Part shown: positions 25,781-34,054 of the stretch, piece after piece | Numbering within the stretch: position 1 is the stretch's first letter | How the letters are laid out: each line of letters begins with the position of its first letter | Assembly (NCBI RefSeq): GCF_002028455.1 | Contig: NZ_MWUM01000011.1 | Coordinates: 62,001-126,000, forward strand | Source of the DNA: Zoogloea sp. LCSB751 | GTDB taxonomy: Bacteria; Pseudomonadota; Gammaproteobacteria; Burkholderiales; Rhodocyclaceae | DNA length: 64,000 bases | Direction of reading: 5' to 3' | Notes under the pieces: model-generated | Databases searched by the model: none | What the model was told of the DNA's origin: nothing | Seen by the model: only the letters and a program-made list of their open reading frames with translations | Program-made: the position numbers and the translations under genes

Positions 25781-26224
25781 TCAGGACTTGTCCACGGTGA
25801 AGTACTGGTAGGCCAGCTGCAGGCTCTCGACGACGATGGCGTTGGCGCTGGCGGACAGGTCGCTGACCGACCACTTCACCGGCCACGCGCCGACCAGGTG
25901 CCAGGTGACGAGCGGCTCGTGCCTGTCGTTGAGCAGCTTGACGTCCACGTTCTTGGGCTTGATGTCGAGGTTCTCGATGCCGTCGCGGATCCACTCCCAG
26001 ATCGCCGAGTCCTTCAGCAGGCCGCGCTTGAGGACCAGGTCGGGGTACTTGCTGCGCACCGGGTAGCGCTGGATGTAGCGGTTCTCGCCGCCTTCCGGCA
26101 CCTCCTCGGTGGCGACCTCGAGCGACAGGCCGCCCACGTCGGTGAAGCGCACGTCGTCATCGACGGCGCGGGCAAGGCCGAGGACTTCCACCTTGAAATG
26201 GAATCCGACGGGGGGCGTGTACAT
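25781..26224 (-). CDS. Second eCIS inner tube protein (Afp5-like)
   Basis: A 147-aa tube protein of the gp19/Hcp-like fold, starting MYTPPVGFHFKVEVLGL. It shares the general layout of the first tube protein: FTDVGGLSLEV near 29-39, a central VLKRGLLKDS and a closing NAIVVESLQLAYQYF. Its longer divergent loop (EEVPEGGENRYIQRYPVRSK) is typical of Afp5, which forms the bottom ring that joins the baseplate to the stacked tube. It lies 32 bp after the first tube gene and 13 bp before the DUF5908 gene. Confidence 0.9.
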   Translation of the reverse strand: MYTPPVGFHFKVEVLGLARAVDDDVRFTDVGGLSLEVATEEVPEGGENRYIQRYPVRSKYPDLVLKRGLLKDSAIWEWIRDGIENLDIKPKNVDVKLLNDRHEPLVTWHLVGAWPVKWSVSDLSASANAIVVESLQLAYQYFTVDKS

Positions 26225-26256
26225 GGCGGGGCCTCAGCGGCGTGGTCCGGTCGCGC

Positions 26257-26691
26257 TCACTCGTTCTGCAGTTCGAGGCCTTCGTGGGCCAGCTCGATGG
26301 ACTCGATGGCCACCTCGTTGGCGCTGGCCTTGAGCTGCGGCCCCTCGACCTTGACCGGGAAGGCGTTGTGCACCTTCCACACCATCACCGGCTCGTGGCT
26401 TTCGTTGAGCAGGCTGACGGTGAGGTCGCGGCGCTCGACGGTGTTGAGCTTGATCGTCGACAGCCACTTGAAGAAGTCGTTGTCCGACTTGACGATGCCG
26501 CGCTTGAGGGTGACGTTGCTGAACTTGCGCAGCCCCGGCATCTTGATCGACGAGTACTCGGGGAAGGAGCCGTCGCGGTACTCGATGGCCTGGTTTTCCT
26601 GGGTCAGGCCGGTGACCTCGGAGAAGCCGATACGGGTGCCGCCCCACTGGACGGTGAAGTGGAAGACGGGCAGGGGATACTGGGCAGGCAT
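26257..26691 (-). CDS. Major eCIS inner tube protein (Afp1-like)
   Basis: A 144-aa protein of the phage tail tube/gp19 family. It contains PVFHFTVQWGG, FSEVTGLTQENQAIEYRDG and VTLKRGIVKSDNDFFKWL, all highly typical of the main tube subunit that stacks inside the sheath, and ends NEVAIESIELAHEGLELQNE. It should form the hexameric rings holding the cargo. It lies directly after the sheath gene (80-bp gap), the largest gap among the structural genes, so extra copies from a local promoter or RNA processing are possible but not shown. Confidence 0.93.
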   Translation of the reverse strand: MPAQYPLPVFHFTVQWGGTRIGFSEVTGLTQENQAIEYRDGSFPEYSSIKMPGLRKFSNVTLKRGIVKSDNDFFKWLSTIKLNTVERRDLTVSLLNESHEPVMVWKVHNAFPVKVEGPQLKASANEVAIESIELAHEGLELQNE

Positions 26692-26771
26692 GTCGGTTCC
26701 TTTCGCATTCGGTGGCGGGATGCGGGCGGGCCAGGGCGTGCTTCAGGCGGGCAGAGCCCCGGCGGTGCCGA

Positions 26772-28727
26772 TCAGGACGTTTGGAGCTTGTGGTAGAACT
26801 TGAGGATGATGAATTCGGCCGGACGGACCACCGCCATGCCGATTTCCACGTACATGCGGCCCTCCAGGATGTCCTGGCTGCTCATCGTGGTGCCGAGCCC
26901 GCAGCGCACGAAGAAGGCGTCCTTGGTGGTCGAGCCGGCCAGCGCGCCTTCGCGCCACTTTTGTGTGAGGTAGCTCTCGATCATGCCGCGCACCTTGACC
27001 CAGGTGTTGGCGTCGTTGGGCTCGAAGACCGCCCAGTAGGTGGATTTTTTGACCGACTCCTCGACCATGTTGAAGAAGCGCCGCACCGACACGTAGCGCC
27101 ATTCGTTGTCGTTGCCAGCGAGCGTGCGGGCGCCCCATACCAGCGTGCCCTTGCCGACGAAGCTGCGGATTGCGTTGACCGACTTGCCGGCGGTGGCGTC
27201 CACGTTGAGGTTGTCGGTGTCGTCGCTGTCCAGCGCGTAGCTGGGGGCGATGACGCCGGTCAGGCTGACGTTGGCCGGGGCTTTCCAGACCCCGCGCTGG
27301 CCGTCCACCAGCGCGTAGATGCCGGCGATGGCGCCGGACGGCGGGCAGAAGGTGAGGGTGTTGTTCACGCCGCGCACGATGTCCCGGTAGGTGGCGAAGC
27401 TGTCGAGCAGGTTGGCCTCGGTGTTGGCGGCGTAGGCGCCCGCCGCGTCGTCGAGGTTGGCCAGTGCCGACGACAGGGTGCCGAAGATGCGCTGGATTGC
27501 CGCCTGCGCGCCGGCCTGGCGGGCCGCGTCGTTGGCGCCGCTGATCGCGGTGGTGGAGGCGGGCGGTGCGTCGGCGGCAAACAGGGTTGCCCAGCCGGCG
27601 GTGGTGAGGGCGCCAATGGCGGTGTACTGGGCCACATAGGCGGCGTCGAGCTTGCCGTCGAGTTCCCGTTCGAGGGCGATCAGTTCGGTCATCGCCGGGA
27701 TGAAGCTGTGGGTGATGGCCCGCCCGGCGTCACCTTTCAGGCCCGCATGGGTGAAGGCGCCGGCACCGGCCGCCATGCCGTCCACCAGCGGGGCAATCTT
27801 GTAGACGAAGGCGAACAGGTCCTGCATGTGGCCGGCGTCCGGGGTGGCCAGGTAGGCCAGCAGGGTGGTGCCGAAGGTGTCCGAGATGGCCTTGTCGGCG
27901 CCGCCGCTGACGGTGGCATGGCGGGCCGGTAGGCCGGCTAGGTCGGCCAATGCCTGGTCGAGGCCCTGTAGCAGCGCGACGATGCCCGCGTCGCCGGTGA
28001 GGGCGTTCAGCGTGACCGCCACGCCGCCTTTTTTCAATTTGCTCTTGATGTCGGCGTAGCCGACGTTCTTCGGGTAGTTGAGCTTCAGCCACGGCGCGTA
28101 GGCGGCGCCGTACTTGAGGCTGTTGATGCCGATGCGGTTGCGCAGCTCTTCCACCACGGCGGTGTGGCCGGTCTTGTCGGTGGCGAGGCGGGTGTCGAGC
28201 ACGGCGACCCGGTCGCCGAGCTTGCCGCACTGGTTGAGGGCCGCCATCTGCACGGCGGCCAGGTCGTCGGCGGGCAGGCCGGCGGCGTCGGGGAAGAGCA
28301 GGATGGTCGGTTCGTCCACGGTCGCGATGCGCGCCAGGCCGGCGATCAGCTGGGTCTTGTCCACCGCGTCGGTGTGCTTGCCGACCGAGCAGATCCAGGC
28401 CTTGCCGCCGCCGTTGTCGAAGAACAGGCGCAGGCTGTCGTAGAGGTACTTGGTGTTGGTGGCGGCCAGCGTGGCGCTGACGAAGCGGTTGCCGGCGTCC
28501 AGGTCCACATGGTCGAGGTCGAGCTCGGGCGCGCCGCCGAACAGGGTCTCGAATTCGAGCAGTGAGGTGATGCGCGTCGGCACGTTCTTCAGGTCGCCGG
28601 CGGTGAGGCGGGTGGCCAGGGCGGTGTAGCCGACGAAGGCGGGCACCGCGGTTTCCACCTCGGCGACCGAGGGGGGAAACACCGAAATCTCTTCGACGTA
28701 CACATCGGGCGTGCGGTAGGTGGGCAT
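26772..28727 (-). CDS. eCIS contractile sheath protein with large central insertion
   Basis: A 651-aa contractile sheath. The N-terminal PTYRTPDVYVEEIS handshake arm, the core up to AYAPWLKL at about 209-216, and the C-terminal block (SGAIAGIYALVDGQRGVWK, then WREGALAGSTTKDAFFVRCG and RPAEFIILKFYHKLQ) are all classic. Between about 220 and 460 an Ala-rich, mostly helical segment of some 240 residues replaces the short loop of minimal sheaths and probably projects from the particle surface. Only one sheath gene is present; Afp has three. The gene is 27 bp downstream of the unknown 333-aa gene. Contraction of this protein drives the tube. Confidence 0.95.
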   Translation of the reverse strand: MPTYRTPDVYVEEISVFPPSVAEVETAVPAFVGYTALATRLTAGDLKNVPTRITSLLEFETLFGGAPELDLDHVDLDAGNRFVSATLAATNTKYLYDSLRLFFDNGGGKAWICSVGKHTDAVDKTQLIAGLARIATVDEPTILLFPDAAGLPADDLAAVQMAALNQCGKLGDRVAVLDTRLATDKTGHTAVVEELRNRIGINSLKYGAAYAPWLKLNYPKNVGYADIKSKLKKGGVAVTLNALTGDAGIVALLQGLDQALADLAGLPARHATVSGGADKAISDTFGTTLLAYLATPDAGHMQDLFAFVYKIAPLVDGMAAGAGAFTHAGLKGDAGRAITHSFIPAMTELIALERELDGKLDAAYVAQYTAIGALTTAGWATLFAADAPPASTTAISGANDAARQAGAQAAIQRIFGTLSSALANLDDAAGAYAANTEANLLDSFATYRDIVRGVNNTLTFCPPSGAIAGIYALVDGQRGVWKAPANVSLTGVIAPSYALDSDDTDNLNVDATAGKSVNAIRSFVGKGTLVWGARTLAGNDNEWRYVSVRRFFNMVEESVKKSTYWAVFEPNDANTWVKVRGMIESYLTQKWREGALAGSTTKDAFFVRCGLGTTMSSQDILEGRMYVEIGMAVVRPAEFIILKFYHKLQTS

Positions 28728-28754
28728 GGCGGCTTCGCTCCTCTCCTAGGTTTC

Positions 28755-29756
28755 TTATCTCAGGTGGACGACGAACTGGGCGTCACTGCGTTCGGCGCCG
28801 GGTTGCGGCAGGTTGCCGATGAGCACCTCGCCGTTGCGGTGCAGCTCGAATCCGTGCGGTCCCGCGGCGCGCCGGGCGACCGGGGTCTGGGCTTCGAAGA
28901 GCACGATCCTGCGGGTTCCGCCCGGGTCGAGCAGGGCCGGGGCGAGCCGGTCGCCGCCGAAGGGCGGCAGCAGGCGGTTGAAGGCGATGGGCGGGCGGCC
29001 GTCGCCGGTGGCGCCGTGGTCTTCCACCAGGATGCTGGCAAAGTCCGCGTCGCTGGCTGGTTTGACCACCACGTAGTAGCGCAGCAGCGCGCTGCCGGCG
29101 CTGAAGGCCAGCGTGAAGGCCTGGCCGTTGGCGACGTGGGCGGCGCTGGCGGTGAGGCTCAACACGCCCCACGGCGGATCGGCGGCGAGGCCGGGCTCGA
29201 TGAGCAGGCGGCGGCTGGCGGAGAGTCCGCCGGCGGCGCTCTCGCTGACGACGAACTCGCCCGCGTCGGCACCGCGGAAAACCCAGCTGGCGTCCGCCGG
29301 GCCGAGGCGGGCGCCGGCCAGCGGCGTGCCGTCCGGGCGGGTGATGGTCAGATCCAGCGGGCGGGCGGCCAGGCGCGGCACGATGGCCGGCGCGGGGCCG
29401 GCCAGTTCGACGCCGCGGGGCGCCGTGTCGAGGGCATTGGCGGCGGCTTCGTTGGCGAACAGCGGCGTCTCGTCGGGCGGCAGGGCCGGCAGCTGGGTGT
29501 ACTGCGTGAAGCTCGGGTTGCGTGGCGCGAGGCCGAACAACAGGCGGCGCCCGACGCAGTCGCCGAGCGGGTTGCCGTCCTCGTCCACGGCGATCAGCAC
29601 ATGCAGCACACCGTCGCGCTCGCGTACCAGCGCGTGCATGCCGGCCAGCGCGTCGCGGGTGGCCGGCGGCACCACGAAGGCCAGGTCGTCGCAGGGGCCG
29701 CCGCGGAAATCATGGCTGACGGCCACCGTCCATAGACGGCGGAAGGCGCTGTTCAT
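28755..29756 (-). CDS. Uncharacterised eCIS-associated protein (333 aa)
   Basis: I do not recognise this 333-aa product. It begins MNSAFRRLWTVAVSHDFRGG, has no signal peptide or membrane helix and reads as mostly beta-rich. A stretch near 125-175 (LDLTITRPDGTPLAGARLG, then WVFRGADAGEFVVSE) resembles an Ig-like or carboxypeptidase-regulatory-like fold, and a second beta region follows. The start ATG overlaps the stop of the cap gene by 4 bases and the sheath gene follows after 27 bp, so it belongs to the eCIS operon. Position between cap and sheath suggests a cap adaptor, surface decoration or assembly protein. The function is open. Confidence 0.75.
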   Translation of the reverse strand: MNSAFRRLWTVAVSHDFRGGPCDDLAFVVPPATRDALAGMHALVRERDGVLHVLIAVDEDGNPLGDCVGRRLLFGLAPRNPSFTQYTQLPALPPDETPLFANEAAANALDTAPRGVELAGPAPAIVPRLAARPLDLTITRPDGTPLAGARLGPADASWVFRGADAGEFVVSESAAGGLSASRRLLIEPGLAADPPWGVLSLTASAAHVANGQAFTLAFSAGSALLRYYVVVKPASDADFASILVEDHGATGDGRPPIAFNRLLPPFGGDRLAPALLDPGGTRRIVLFEAQTPVARRAAGPHGFELHRNGEVLIGNLPQPGAERSDAQFVVHLR

Positions 29757-30322
29757 CGCAGGCCTGCGTGGGTGTGGATATCGAGGATCGGCGTGCCGGT
29801 GGCGCCGGGCTCCTGGTCCTGCAGGACCAGCATGCGGATGCGATAGACCACCGACGGCAGGTGCTTGGCGCCGAGGCAGGTCCACATCTGGTTGGCTTGC
29901 TCGGGGCTGTAATTGACCAGCTCCACGGCCAAGCGGTCGACGCCTGGCGGTAGCGCCGGATAGTCGGCGGGCGTGAACAGCGGGTGGGCCTGGAAGAAGG
30001 TCAGCAGCAGGGACAGCTGGCGCAGGCCTTCGCTGTAGGTGGTGAAATTGGCGGCGAAGAGGACGACCAGATTGATCGCCAGCGGCGGCGGCAGGCTTAC
30101 GCTGCGGCCGTCCACGATGACCTGCTGCGGAACCTGGGCGCGGGCGTGGCGCTCCTCCTCAATCTGGAACAGGGTCAGGCGGACGCTGTCCTTGGTTGCC
30201 TGCCAGTTGCCCTTGTCATCGACCAGGGCGCCGAGTTCGACCTTGCCGAAATCCGAATTGAGCCGTCGTTGCAGGTAGGCATTGGCCTCGTCGACCAGGA
30301 ACTTGAGCGAAACATCGATCAT
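29753..30322 (-). CDS. eCIS cap/tail terminator protein with Pvc16 N-terminal (DUF4255) domain
   Basis: A 189-aa protein starting MIDVSLKFLVDEANAYLQRR, with PPPLAINLVVLFAANFTTYS and LLLTFFQAHPLF in the middle. This is the DUF4255/Pvc16 N-terminal type that caps the end of the tube and sheath in eCIS particles. It is the first gene of the operon rather than the last as in Afp. A purine-rich GGGAGGGG stretch lies about 10 bases upstream of the ATG. The 184-bp region upstream, up to the ruvC stop, must contain the main promoter and holds a CRP/FNR-like palindrome. The stop overlaps the start of the next gene. Confidence 0.9.
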   Translation of the reverse strand: MIDVSLKFLVDEANAYLQRRLNSDFGKVELGALVDDKGNWQATKDSVRLTLFQIEEERHARAQVPQQVIVDGRSVSLPPPLAINLVVLFAANFTTYSEGLRQLSLLLTFFQAHPLFTPADYPALPPGVDRLAVELVNYSPEQANQMWTCLGAKHLPSVVYRIRMLVLQDQEPGATGTPILDIHTHAGLR

Positions 30323-30410
30323 CGTCGCATCCCCCCTCCCTTTCCGGCGGGGCGATCTATGCCGTCCCTATGCCAAGAGCGAAGCCCTCTTACGCCTTCA
30401 CTATGGCATC

Positions 30411-30426
30411 TGTGATAAAAATCACA
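30411..30426. promoter_or_regulatory. CRP/FNR-like palindrome upstream of the eCIS operon
   Basis: TGTGATAAAAATCACA is a perfect 16-bp inverted repeat that matches the CRP half-site pattern TGTGA-N6-TCACA exactly. It also contains TGAT-N4-ATCA, the core of an FNR-type box. Its centre is about 96 bases upstream of the first eCIS start. On the minus strand a weak -10-like TAAGAG lies about 29 bases further down (30387-30392), close to class II activator geometry. The site is seen; binding by a Crp/Fnr-family regulator is inferred. Confidence 0.6.
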
Positions 30427-30506
30427 ATGTCTTTATGCGGATTCCAAGCGATTTTCTGCCATGTGGGGTGTGGGGCGCCGTGTCGGCGGTGAGGTGCGCC
30501 AGATGG

Positions 30507-31067
30507 TCAGTCTGTCAGGCGGCTGCCGCGTTTGCGCGTACCGATGCCGGCCATCGCCGCCAGTCCGCGGCTGCCGTGGGCGTGACAGATTGCACAGGCG
30601 AGGGCGTCGGCGGCGTCCGACGAGGGAGCGCCTTCGAGGGCGAGCAGGCGCTGGACCATGTGGCTGACCTGCTCCTTGGCTGCCTTGCCGTGGCCGACGA
30701 CGGCCTGTTTGACCTGCAGCGCGGTGTATTCGGCCACAGGCAGGTCGCACGACACCGCGCCGCAGATCGCCGCGCCGCGGGCCTGGCCGAGGAGCAGGGT
30801 GGACTGGGGATTGACGTTGACGAAGATGATTTCCACCGCGGCCTGGTCCGGCTTGTAGGTGGCGATCACCTCGCGGATGCCGTCGAGGATGATCTTCAGG
30901 CGTTCCGGCAGGCTGCCTTCGCCGGTCTTGATGCAGCCGCTGGCTACGTAGCTCAGCTGATTGCCAAGGGTGTCGATGAGACCGAAGCCGGTGCTGCGCA
31001 GGCCCGGATCGATGCCGAGGATGCGTGTCGCGACGTTGGCCGAGGCGGACGGTCCGTTGATCCTCAC
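30507..31067 (-). CDS. ruvC: Holliday junction resolvase RuvC
   Basis: A 186-aa crossover-junction endonuclease. The RNase H-like core begins with [15 protein letters not shown] (first catalytic Asp D20), continues with [15 protein letters not shown] and ends with the acidic [15 protein letters not shown] motif, so all catalytic carboxylates are present. The GTG start, preceded by GAGGGG, adds 12-13 residues ahead of the usual MRILGIDPG; no closer start codon exists. RuvC cleaves Holliday junctions with RuvAB. Neither ruvA nor ruvB lies beside it: upstream (8 bp) is a transporter gene and downstream the eCIS. In many betaproteobacteria ruvC is next to ruvAB, so this arrangement is unusual. 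Confidence 0.95.
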   Translation of the reverse strand: MRINGPSASANVATRILGIDPGLRSTGFGLIDTLGNQLSYVASGCIKTGEGSLPERLKIILDGIREVIATYKPDQAAVEIIFVNVNPQSTLLLGQARGAAICGAVSCDLPVAEYTALQVKQAVVGHGKAAKEQVSHMVQRLLALEGAPSSDAADALACAICHAHGSRGLAAMAGIGTRKRGSRLTD

Positions 31068-31074
31068 CGGCCCC

Positions 31075-31932
31075 TCACTTGCGGGCCAGCCACACGCCGA
31101 AGACGGTCAGGCCCATGCCGGCCAGGGCCAGGCCGGTGAGGGTCTCGCCGAAGGCGGCCCAGGCGATCAGCGCAGTGGTCGGCGGCGTCAGGTAGAACAG
31201 GCTGGCCACGTTCACTGCGCTGCCGCTCCTGATCAGCAGGTTGAGCAGGCTGATTGCGCCGACCGACAACACGAGTACCAGCCACAGCAGCGCGAAGACA
31301 AATTGGGCGCTCCAGTCGATGTGCATCGTCTCGGTTTGGCTGGCGACCAGCAGCGACAGGGCGAGGGTGGGCAGGAACTGGATCACCGAACCCGTGCGCA
31401 GGTCGAAGGCCGGGCAGAAGCGCTTCTGGTAGAGGGTACCGGCGGTGATGCCGAGGAGGGCGACGATGGCTGGCAGCAGCATGGCGGCCAGCTCGGGCGT
31501 GCCGGCCGCAGCGGCCACCTTGTGGGCGACCACCAGCCCGACGCCGCCGAAGCCGAGGGCCAGGCCGGCCCACTGGCGCGGCAAGACCTTTTCGCCGAGC
31601 AGCGCGCCGGCGCCGAGGGCGGTGAGCAGCGGCTGCAGACCGACCACCAGCGCGGTGATGCCGGCCGGCAGGCCGTGGCGGATGGCGGTGAACACGCCGC
31701 CCAGATAGATCGCATGGACCAGCACCCCGCTGACGCCGATGTGCAGCCACTGGCGCGGTTCCCGCGGCCACGGCGCGCGGGTGGCGACGGCGAACAGGCC
31801 CATCAGCAGGATCACCAGTCCGTAGCGGGCGCACAGGAAGCTGAGGGGTTCGGCGTAGGGCAGGCCGTACTTGGCACCGATGAAGCCGGTGCTCCACAGC
31901 ACGACGAACAGCAGCGGGTACAGACGCGTCAT
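31075..31932 (-). CDS. EamA/DMT family transporter
   Basis: A 285-aa membrane protein with ten hydrophobic helices in two EamA repeats, starting [20 protein letters not shown]. Each repeat ends in the GE..L motif ([17 protein letters not shown] and [14 protein letters not shown]) typical of drug/metabolite exporters of the RhaT/YdcZ type. The substrate is not predictable. Its ATG overlaps the stop of the upstream 77-aa gene by 4 bases and ruvC starts 8 bases after its stop, so the three genes are co-transcribed. The overlap decides the start. Confidence 0.9.
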   Translation of the reverse strand: MTRLYPLLFVVLWSTGFIGAKYGLPYAEPLSFLCARYGLVILLMGLFAVATRAPWPREPRQWLHIGVSGVLVHAIYLGGVFTAIRHGLPAGITALVVGLQPLLTALGAGALLGEKVLPRQWAGLALGFGGVGLVVAHKVAAAAGTPELAAMLLPAIVALLGITAGTLYQKRFCPAFDLRTGSVIQFLPTLALSLLVASQTETMHIDWSAQFVFALLWLVLVLSVGAISLLNLLIRSGSAVNVASLFYLTPPTTALIAWAAFGETLTGLALAGMGLTVFGVWLARK

Positions 31933-32162
31933 TGTGGCCCGTGCTTGCTGCGGTAGATGCGGGTGGCGACGGAGACGATGATCTGCACGTCCTGGGGCGG
32001 GATGGCGGGCAGCTGTTCGCGCACCACGCGGTAGGCCAGGTGTTCGAGGGTCTGGCCGTTCCAGGCGTTGGCCGGATCGAAGAAGGGTTCGATGAGGACG
32101 TAGGCCTTGTCGACGAGCTCGCGCAGGCTGAGGTTCTTGCGGCGTTCGACAGGGGTGTTCAT
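31929..32162 (-). CDS. Small conserved protein of unknown function (77 aa)
   Basis: A 77-aa acidic-basic mixed protein, MNTPVERRKNLSLRELVDKA at the start and [17 protein letters not shown] at the end. It has no signal peptide, membrane helix or recognised domain and is predicted helical. A GGAG sequence lies 6 bases before the ATG. The gene overlaps the EamA transporter start by 4 bases, which supports real translation. I do not recognise a function; it is probably a lineage-specific conserved protein. Confidence 0.75.
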   Translation of the reverse strand: MNTPVERRKNLSLRELVDKAYVLIEPFFDPANAWNGQTLEHLAYRVVREQLPAIPPQDVQIIVSVATRIYRSKHGPQ

Positions 32163-32225
32163 GACGGGCTCCAGGGGGTATCGGCGGGGGAAAAGCAGGC
32201 AGGCCCCGATGATACCCCAGGCGCT

Positions 32226-33881
32226 TTAGGGGCCGGACCCGGCTGCGGGCGGCGGTGCCCAGCGGGTTTTGGGTACCAGCTTGGCGCTGGCCGGATCGTC
32301 GATGTAGTGGGGCGACATGATCTGTACGCCGTATTCGTTGAAGACGTCCTGGATGTGGGCGTGCAGGCGGCTGAGCACTTCGGCGCGGGGGCTGGGGCCG
32401 GCGGGACTGGCTTGCACGACCAAGCAGTATTCGGGATAGAAGTCCGACAGGGCGGTCTGGAAGACCCGCGGGGCGGGCTGTTGCAGAACGCCCGGGGTGC
32501 GCAGGGCGGCTTCGATCAGCAGGGCTTCCACCTGGCGCCATGGGGTGTCGTAGCCGATGCTGACCGTCGTGTCGAGTGCGAAGCTGGCGCCGCCGGCGGT
32601 ACGGGAGTAGTTGTGGGTCGCGCTGCCGACGATCAGCGAATTGGGGAGCGTGATCTCGGCGCCACGGCCGGTGCGCAGGCGGGTGGTGAACAGGTTGAGG
32701 GCCACGATGGTGCCCTCGTGTTCGCCGATGCGCACGTATTCGCCACTGCGCAGGGTGCGTGAATACATCAGGATGAGACCGCTGGCGCCCTGGCCGACGA
32801 TGCTGGAGGCACCCAGCGAGACCATCAGGCCGATCAGCACCGACATGCCTTTGAAGGCCTCGGTCTGGGCGCCGGGCAGGTAGGGGTAAGCCATCACCAG
32901 CGCGAAGACCCAGATCAGGAGGTTGGCGATCTTGCGGGTCGGTTCGACGGTGTCCCGGTCGAGCCAGCCGATGCGGTTGCCGCTGCTGCTGACGTGGTCG
33001 AACAGGGGCCGGAGCAGGCCGACCACGCCGCGGGCGAGCAGGAACATCAGCGCGGCGACCAATAGATTGGGCAGCGTGGAGAGGATGCCGTCGGCAAAGC
33101 CGGCGGCGATGCCCAGGAAGTAGCCGTTGAGCTGTTCGCCCCAGGCACGGGTATAGGGGAAGCGGGCCAGTACCTGGCCCAGCCAGGCATAGACGAGCAC
33201 CGTGAGCAGGAACCCGTAGAGGGCGTTCACCAGTCTCCGTACGATGGCCAGGATGCGGTCGCCGCGGATCAGCTCGGTGCCGGCCAGGGTCAGGCGCTCG
33301 GCCTGGCGTGACACCGCGGCGAGGAGGCGTGCGCCGACCCAGCGGTGCAGGCGGGTGAGGCCGGCCAGCAGGGCCAGCGCGACCCCACTTTCCAGCACGG
33401 CGAGGCTCAGCCCCTTGAGCAGAGCTTCGCTGTCGCGGCTTTCGCGCGATTCGGCGATGACCTGGCGCAGTCGGGCCACGGTGGCGTCGGTGAGGGTGGC
33501 GAGGGTCTGGCCGGCCAGCCGGTCGGCATCGCCCTCGGTGAGCACGAAGGCCATCTGGCCGCCGACCAGCACGATGTTGCCCAGTTCGGTGGGGCGGGTG
33601 CTCACCGTGTCGTCGCCGCCGCGCTGCAGCAGTTCGGCGAGGTTGTTCTCGCCGCGCCTGGCGCGCTGCTGGGGCGTGGCGCCCAGCAGGCTGCCGCGGA
33701 AGCGCACCACCGGCCGGTTGAGAAGGACCAGGTCGGCGCCCTCGTCCTCCGCGGGCGTTGCGGTGATCGTCCGGCCCGAGGGCGCTGCTGCACCGGCCGG
33801 CGCCACGGTGACGGAGAGGGCCATGACGAAGCTGAACAGCATGAGCAGCGGAATGACGGCGAACAGTCGGAGGCGCCCCAT
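32226..33881 (-). CDS. MscS-family mechanosensitive ion channel with signal peptide
   Basis: A 551-aa channel. Residues 1-30 form a signal peptide (LRLFAVIPLLMLFSFVMALS, cleavage near AGA-AAPS). A periplasmic domain of about 140 residues precedes four or five membrane helices. The pore-lining helix is near LIGLMVSLGASSIVGQGASG, followed by the MscS beta domain (LRSGEYVRIGEHEGTIVALN, then LPNSLIVGSATHNYSR) and the C-terminal cage domain. It protects against hypo-osmotic shock. The start at 33881 is chosen because GGGAGACC lies at proper spacing and the signal peptide follows; the longer frame to 34055 lacks these and overlaps the divergent EVE gene start. Confidence 0.9.
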   Translation of the reverse strand: MGRLRLFAVIPLLMLFSFVMALSVTVAPAGAAAPSGRTITATPAEDEGADLVLLNRPVVRFRGSLLGATPQQRARRGENNLAELLQRGGDDTVSTRPTELGNIVLVGGQMAFVLTEGDADRLAGQTLATLTDATVARLRQVIAESRESRDSEALLKGLSLAVLESGVALALLAGLTRLHRWVGARLLAAVSRQAERLTLAGTELIRGDRILAIVRRLVNALYGFLLTVLVYAWLGQVLARFPYTRAWGEQLNGYFLGIAAGFADGILSTLPNLLVAALMFLLARGVVGLLRPLFDHVSSSGNRIGWLDRDTVEPTRKIANLLIWVFALVMAYPYLPGAQTEAFKGMSVLIGLMVSLGASSIVGQGASGLILMYSRTLRSGEYVRIGEHEGTIVALNLFTTRLRTGRGAEITLPNSLIVGSATHNYSRTAGGASFALDTTVSIGYDTPWRQVEALLIEAALRTPGVLQQPAPRVFQTALSDFYPEYCLVVQASPAGPSPRAEVLSRLHAHIQDVFNEYGVQIMSPHYIDDPASAKLVPKTRWAPPPAAGSGP

Positions 33882-34054
33882 GTTTGGTCTCCCGTGGGCC
33901 TGGTGGGTCGTGATGTCCGCTACTCTGGCCCGGAGGGGCGTGTCTGGCAAGCTACGCCATGACTTATGGGTGCGTCGTCGCCAGCGGGGTGGGCGCCGTC
34001 CGTCTGGCGGCTCTAAGATTGGGGTTTTCAGCGCCGTTCGTGGGAGGAAGTCCA

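Noticed and set aside
7103..30322. Type VI secretion system or R-type pyocin
   Set aside because: No TssJLM, TssBC pair, ClpV, holin or lysis genes; Pvc16-type cap, DUF5908, LysM adaptor, CIS tape measure and AAA+ ATPase point to eCIS.
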